Shown here: positions 5,772-7,104 of the stretch, one piece after another | Position numbering within the stretch: position 1 is the first letter of the stretch | How the letters are laid out: each line of letters begins with the position of its first letter | Assembly: GCA_030669465.1 (NCBI GenBank) | Contig: DAOVDN010000053.1 | Coordinates: forward strand, 1-7,104 | From: Desulfobacterales bacterium | GTDB taxonomy: Bacteria > Desulfobacterota > Desulfobacteria > Desulfobacterales > ETH-SRB1 | Direction of reading: 5' to 3' | DNA length: 7,104 bases | Program-made: the position numbers and the translations under genes | The notes under the pieces: model-generated | Databases searched by the model: none | The model's input: only the letters and a program-made list of their open reading frames with translations | What the model was told of the DNA's origin: nothing

Positions 5772-5918
5772 TAGAGACCTTTGAAAAATGTTCAATTTTG
5801 TTCAAGTTCAAGAATGGCGAAGATTTTAACCGGAGGAATACACTTCCGTATTTTGAGGATTAAAATCTGAGCCAAACGCAGAAATTGGGCAAAAGGGGAC
5901 GTTTTTCAAAGGTCTCTA
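5772..5918. repeat. 147-bp imperfect palindrome between nadB and metF (MITE-like, possible bidirectional terminator)
   Basis: The outer arms TAGAGACCTTTGAAAAA (5772-5788) and TTTTTCAAAGGTCTCTA (5902-5918) are perfect 17-bp inverted copies. Dyad symmetry continues inward, with AGATTTTAA (5821-5829) against TTAAAATCT (5860-5868) and AATAC (5837-5841) against GTATT (5848-5852), all centred near 5845. The unit begins directly after the nadB stop (5769-5771) and ends one base before the metF stop (5920-5922). It could fold into a long hairpin in both transcripts and end transcription of the converging genes. The ends begin and finish with TA, which would fit insertion at a TA dinucleotide (IS630/mariner-type), but that is inference. 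Confidence 0.75.
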
Positions 5919-5919
5919 A

Positions 5920-6810
5920 TCAGGTTGATAATTGCACGGAGTCCGTGACACCGAGAGATTCGTAAATTTTCAGAGTCGCCTGAGAGTTGTTGAGAGTGTA
6001 AAACTGAATTCCCCGAACATTATTGTCAATGAGATCGCACACCTGTCCTGCTGCCCAGTGGGCACCTGCTTTTTCGACATATTCGTCATTTTCGGCCCGG
6101 GCAACCAATTTTAAAAGACTGGCGGGCAGGCGGGTACCGGCGGCCAGTTCCGCCATGTGAATCATTCCCCGGCGGGTGGTAATCGGCATGATTCCCGCAA
6201 GAATTGGGACATGGATTCCTGCTAATTCACATCGTTCACAAAAATCATAGAAATCTCGATTATCAAAAAAGAGCTGGGTGACTATATAGTCGGCCCCGGC
6301 ATCAACTTTTGCTTTAAGGTATTCGATTTCCTTGAGTCTGTTTGAGGTTTCAGGATGGCCTTCAGGGAAACCTGCGACACCGATGCTCATGTGAGGAAAA
6401 TGTTTTTTGATAAACGCTACCAGATCTACAGCATAGACAAAACCGTTTTCAGGCCAGGCATATTCCGTCCGGCCTTTTGGCGGATCACCACGCAGCGCAA
6501 GGATGTTTTCAATACCGCTTTCGGTATATTTTTCAAGATTTGACTTAATTTCATCTCTGGTAGAACCAACACATGTCAGATGAGACACGACAGTTAGATC
6601 CGTTTCTTTCTGAATGCGGACAACGAGATTGTGTGTCCGATTGCGCGTAGATCCTCCCGCACCATAGGTAGCACTCACATAGGAGGGTTTAAGCGGTATC
6701 AAATCTGAAATAGTAAGAAAGAGTTTTTCCCAGCCCGCGTCTGTTTTTGGAGGGAAAAATTCAAAACTAAAGGATATCTTCGTTCTGTTCAGGATATCTT
6801 TAACAAGCAT
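5920..6810 (-). CDS. metF: 5,10-methylenetetrahydrofolate reductase
   Basis: A flavin-dependent cytoplasmic enzyme that reduces 5,10-methylene-THF to 5-methyl-THF, which supplies methyl groups to methionine synthase or, in acetyl-CoA-pathway anaerobes, the methyl branch of carbon metabolism. The 296-aa protein matches the length of E. coli MetF. Family motifs in order are SFEFFPPK (15-22, with E17 at the catalytic Glu position), ATYGAGGSTR (47-56), HLTC (77-80), ILALRGDPP (103-111, D109 near flavin N1), GVAGFPEGHP (144-153), VTQLFFD (177-183) and ILAGIMPI (203-210). The C-terminal helices of the TIM barrel are complete. The start at 6810 lies at the usual distance before SFEFFPPK; the leader offers only a weak GGA-type ribosome site (ACGGAACTCT before ATG). 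It converges with nadB, and their stop codons are separated only by the 147-bp palindrome. No SAM or cobalamin riboswitch is recognisable upstream. A zinc-finger MetV partner gene is not in view. Confidence 0.95.
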   Translation of the reverse strand: MLVKDILNRTKISFSFEFFPPKTDAGWEKLFLTISDLIPLKPSYVSATYGAGGSTRNRTHNLVVRIQKETDLTVVSHLTCVGSTRDEIKSNLEKYTESGIENILALRGDPPKGRTEYAWPENGFVYAVDLVAFIKKHFPHMSIGVAGFPEGHPETSNRLKEIEYLKAKVDAGADYIVTQLFFDNRDFYDFCERCELAGIHVPILAGIMPITTRRGMIHMAELAAGTRLPASLLKLVARAENDEYVEKAGAHWAAGQVCDLIDNNVRGIQFYTLNNSQATLKIYESLGVTDSVQLST

Positions 6811-6884
6811 AGAGTTCCGTCCGGTAGTGGTTTTAGTTTAGAGACCGTTGCACTCTGCCTATCTATCCAGTCTCGACATACTTT

Positions 6885-6914
6885 ATAATTCTCATGAATC
6901 GATCAATTCGTCAA
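6885..6914 (-). promoter_or_regulatory. Candidate sigma-70 promoter for metF
   Basis: On the minus strand TTGACG (6914-6909, 5 of 6 consensus) is followed by an 18-bp spacer and AATTAT (6890-6885, 4 of 6 consensus). An alternative -10, TATAAA, lies 3 bp further on with too long a spacer. The -35 box overlaps a perfect 8-bp palindrome AAGCGCTT (6913-6920), which could be an operator. The predicted leader is about 65-70 nt. Confidence 0.4.
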
Positions 6915-6930
6915 GCGCTTTCCGCACATA

Positions 6931-6962
6931 AGGGATTTAGGAATTGAGGAATTGAGGGATTG
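6931..6962. repeat. Four tandem 8-bp repeats (AGGRATTG)
   Basis: AGGGATTT (6931-6938), AGGAATTG (6939-6946), AGGAATTG (6947-6954) and AGGGATTG (6955-6962) are contiguous octamers. They lie upstream of the metF promoter candidate and directly next to the inverted-repeat element that starts at 6964. No coding function is evident. Confidence 0.65.
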
Positions 6963-6963
6963 A

Positions 6964-7104
6964 CAGAAATTTGGAAACCGGCCTTTGGTTACAGTAACTA
7001 TGGAGCAAGCCGACCGTGTCGGCGGAAAAAACGGCAACACGGTTGCCTTGCTCCAGAATATGGAATGTCTGGACGTAGATAAAAAATGAGTTTCCAAATT
7101 TCTG
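6964..7104. mobile_element. Structured element bounded by 15-bp inverted repeats, with an internal three-way junction
   Basis: CAGAAATTTGGAAAC (6964-6978) and GTTTCCAAATTTCTG (7090-7104) are perfect inverted copies, and the window ends exactly at the right one. Inside, TGGAGCAA (7001-7008) pairs with TTGCTCCA (7048-7055) and encloses two 15-nt hairpins, GCCGAC-CGT-GTCGGC (7009-7023) and GGCAAC-ACG-GTTGCC (7033-7047), joined by a 9-nt A-rich linker (7024-7032). A small palindrome, GTTAC-A-GTAAC, lies at 6988-6998. The form suggests a non-autonomous transposable or REP-like element, or a structured RNA. No transposase or flanking duplication can be seen, because the right flank is outside the window. 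Confidence 0.6.

Noticed and set aside
6838..6850. TTTAGAGACCGTTG near the metF start as a second copy of the 147-bp palindrome end
   Set aside because: Only about 10 bases match TAGAGACCTTTG and there is no inverted partner, so the match may be chance.
6811..6963. SAM or cobalamin riboswitch upstream of metF
   Set aside because: I looked for the conserved cores (such as a B12 box or the SAM-I kink-turn) on the minus strand and found none; only a weak 5-bp GAGAC/GTCTC pairing is present.
7000..7089. Plus-strand 29-codon open frame starting at the ATG at 7000 and ending at TGA 7087-7089
   Set aside because: The peptide looks plausible, but there is no ribosome site and the frame coincides with the three-way-junction structure. 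It could be a fragment of a decayed gene; I cannot support it as a gene.
6903..7097. Minus-strand 64-codon open frame upstream of metF
   Set aside because: It spans the octamer repeats and the structured element. The element's dyad symmetry, not coding selection, explains the sequence.

Overview
The window looks like a chromosomal segment of a mesophilic, moderately AT-rich Gram-negative bacterium, most likely a sulfate-reducer-type deltaproteobacterium (Desulfobacterota). I infer this from the gene types (a GpgS-like glycosyltransferase, DUF1178, a YgiM/TIGR04211-like SH3 anchor protein, NadB, MetF) and from gaps crowded with small palindromes and 7-9 bp iterated repeats. No taxonomic marker is present, so the assignment is soft.

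Layout. Positions 1-156 are a short 3' flank with 9-bp-phased repeats. Three genes on the minus strand follow, in transcription order: a DUF1178 zinc-ribbon-like protein (2922-2503), an M20-type peptidase homologue (2296-1127) and a glucosyl-3-phosphoglycerate synthase homologue (1134-157). The last two overlap by 8 nt and are probably translated together. A MITE-like element (2311-2480) sits between the DUF1178 and M20 genes. A 457-bp divergent gap (2923-3379) carries a good minus-strand promoter, three kinds of short repeat, a GC-rich hairpin and a plausible plus-strand promoter. On the plus strand come a membrane-anchored SH3/coiled-coil protein (3380-4042) and L-aspartate oxidase nadB (4107-5771), separated by a perfect 14-bp inverted repeat. 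A 147-bp imperfect palindrome fills the gap between the convergent stop codons of nadB and metF (6810-5920, minus). The 294 bp upstream of metF hold a candidate promoter, four 8-bp repeats and a structured element bounded by 15-bp inverted repeats that ends exactly at the window edge.

Function. The genes are mostly housekeeping or stress functions and do not form one pathway. NadB starts NAD synthesis from aspartate, and MetF makes 5-methyl-THF for methionine synthesis or the reductive acetyl-CoA (methyl-branch) pathway. GpgS makes the precursor of glucosylglycerate, a compatible solute or polysaccharide primer. The SH3 protein is a predicted envelope protein.

No defence system, CRISPR array, rRNA or tRNA is visible. 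The most unusual content is an M20 homologue that appears to lack the catalytic Glu-Glu pair and is coupled to gpgS, and a set of non-coding structured elements. Two stand out: a 147-bp palindrome fitted between two stop codons, and a three-way-junction element whose two hairpins differ only by compensatory changes.
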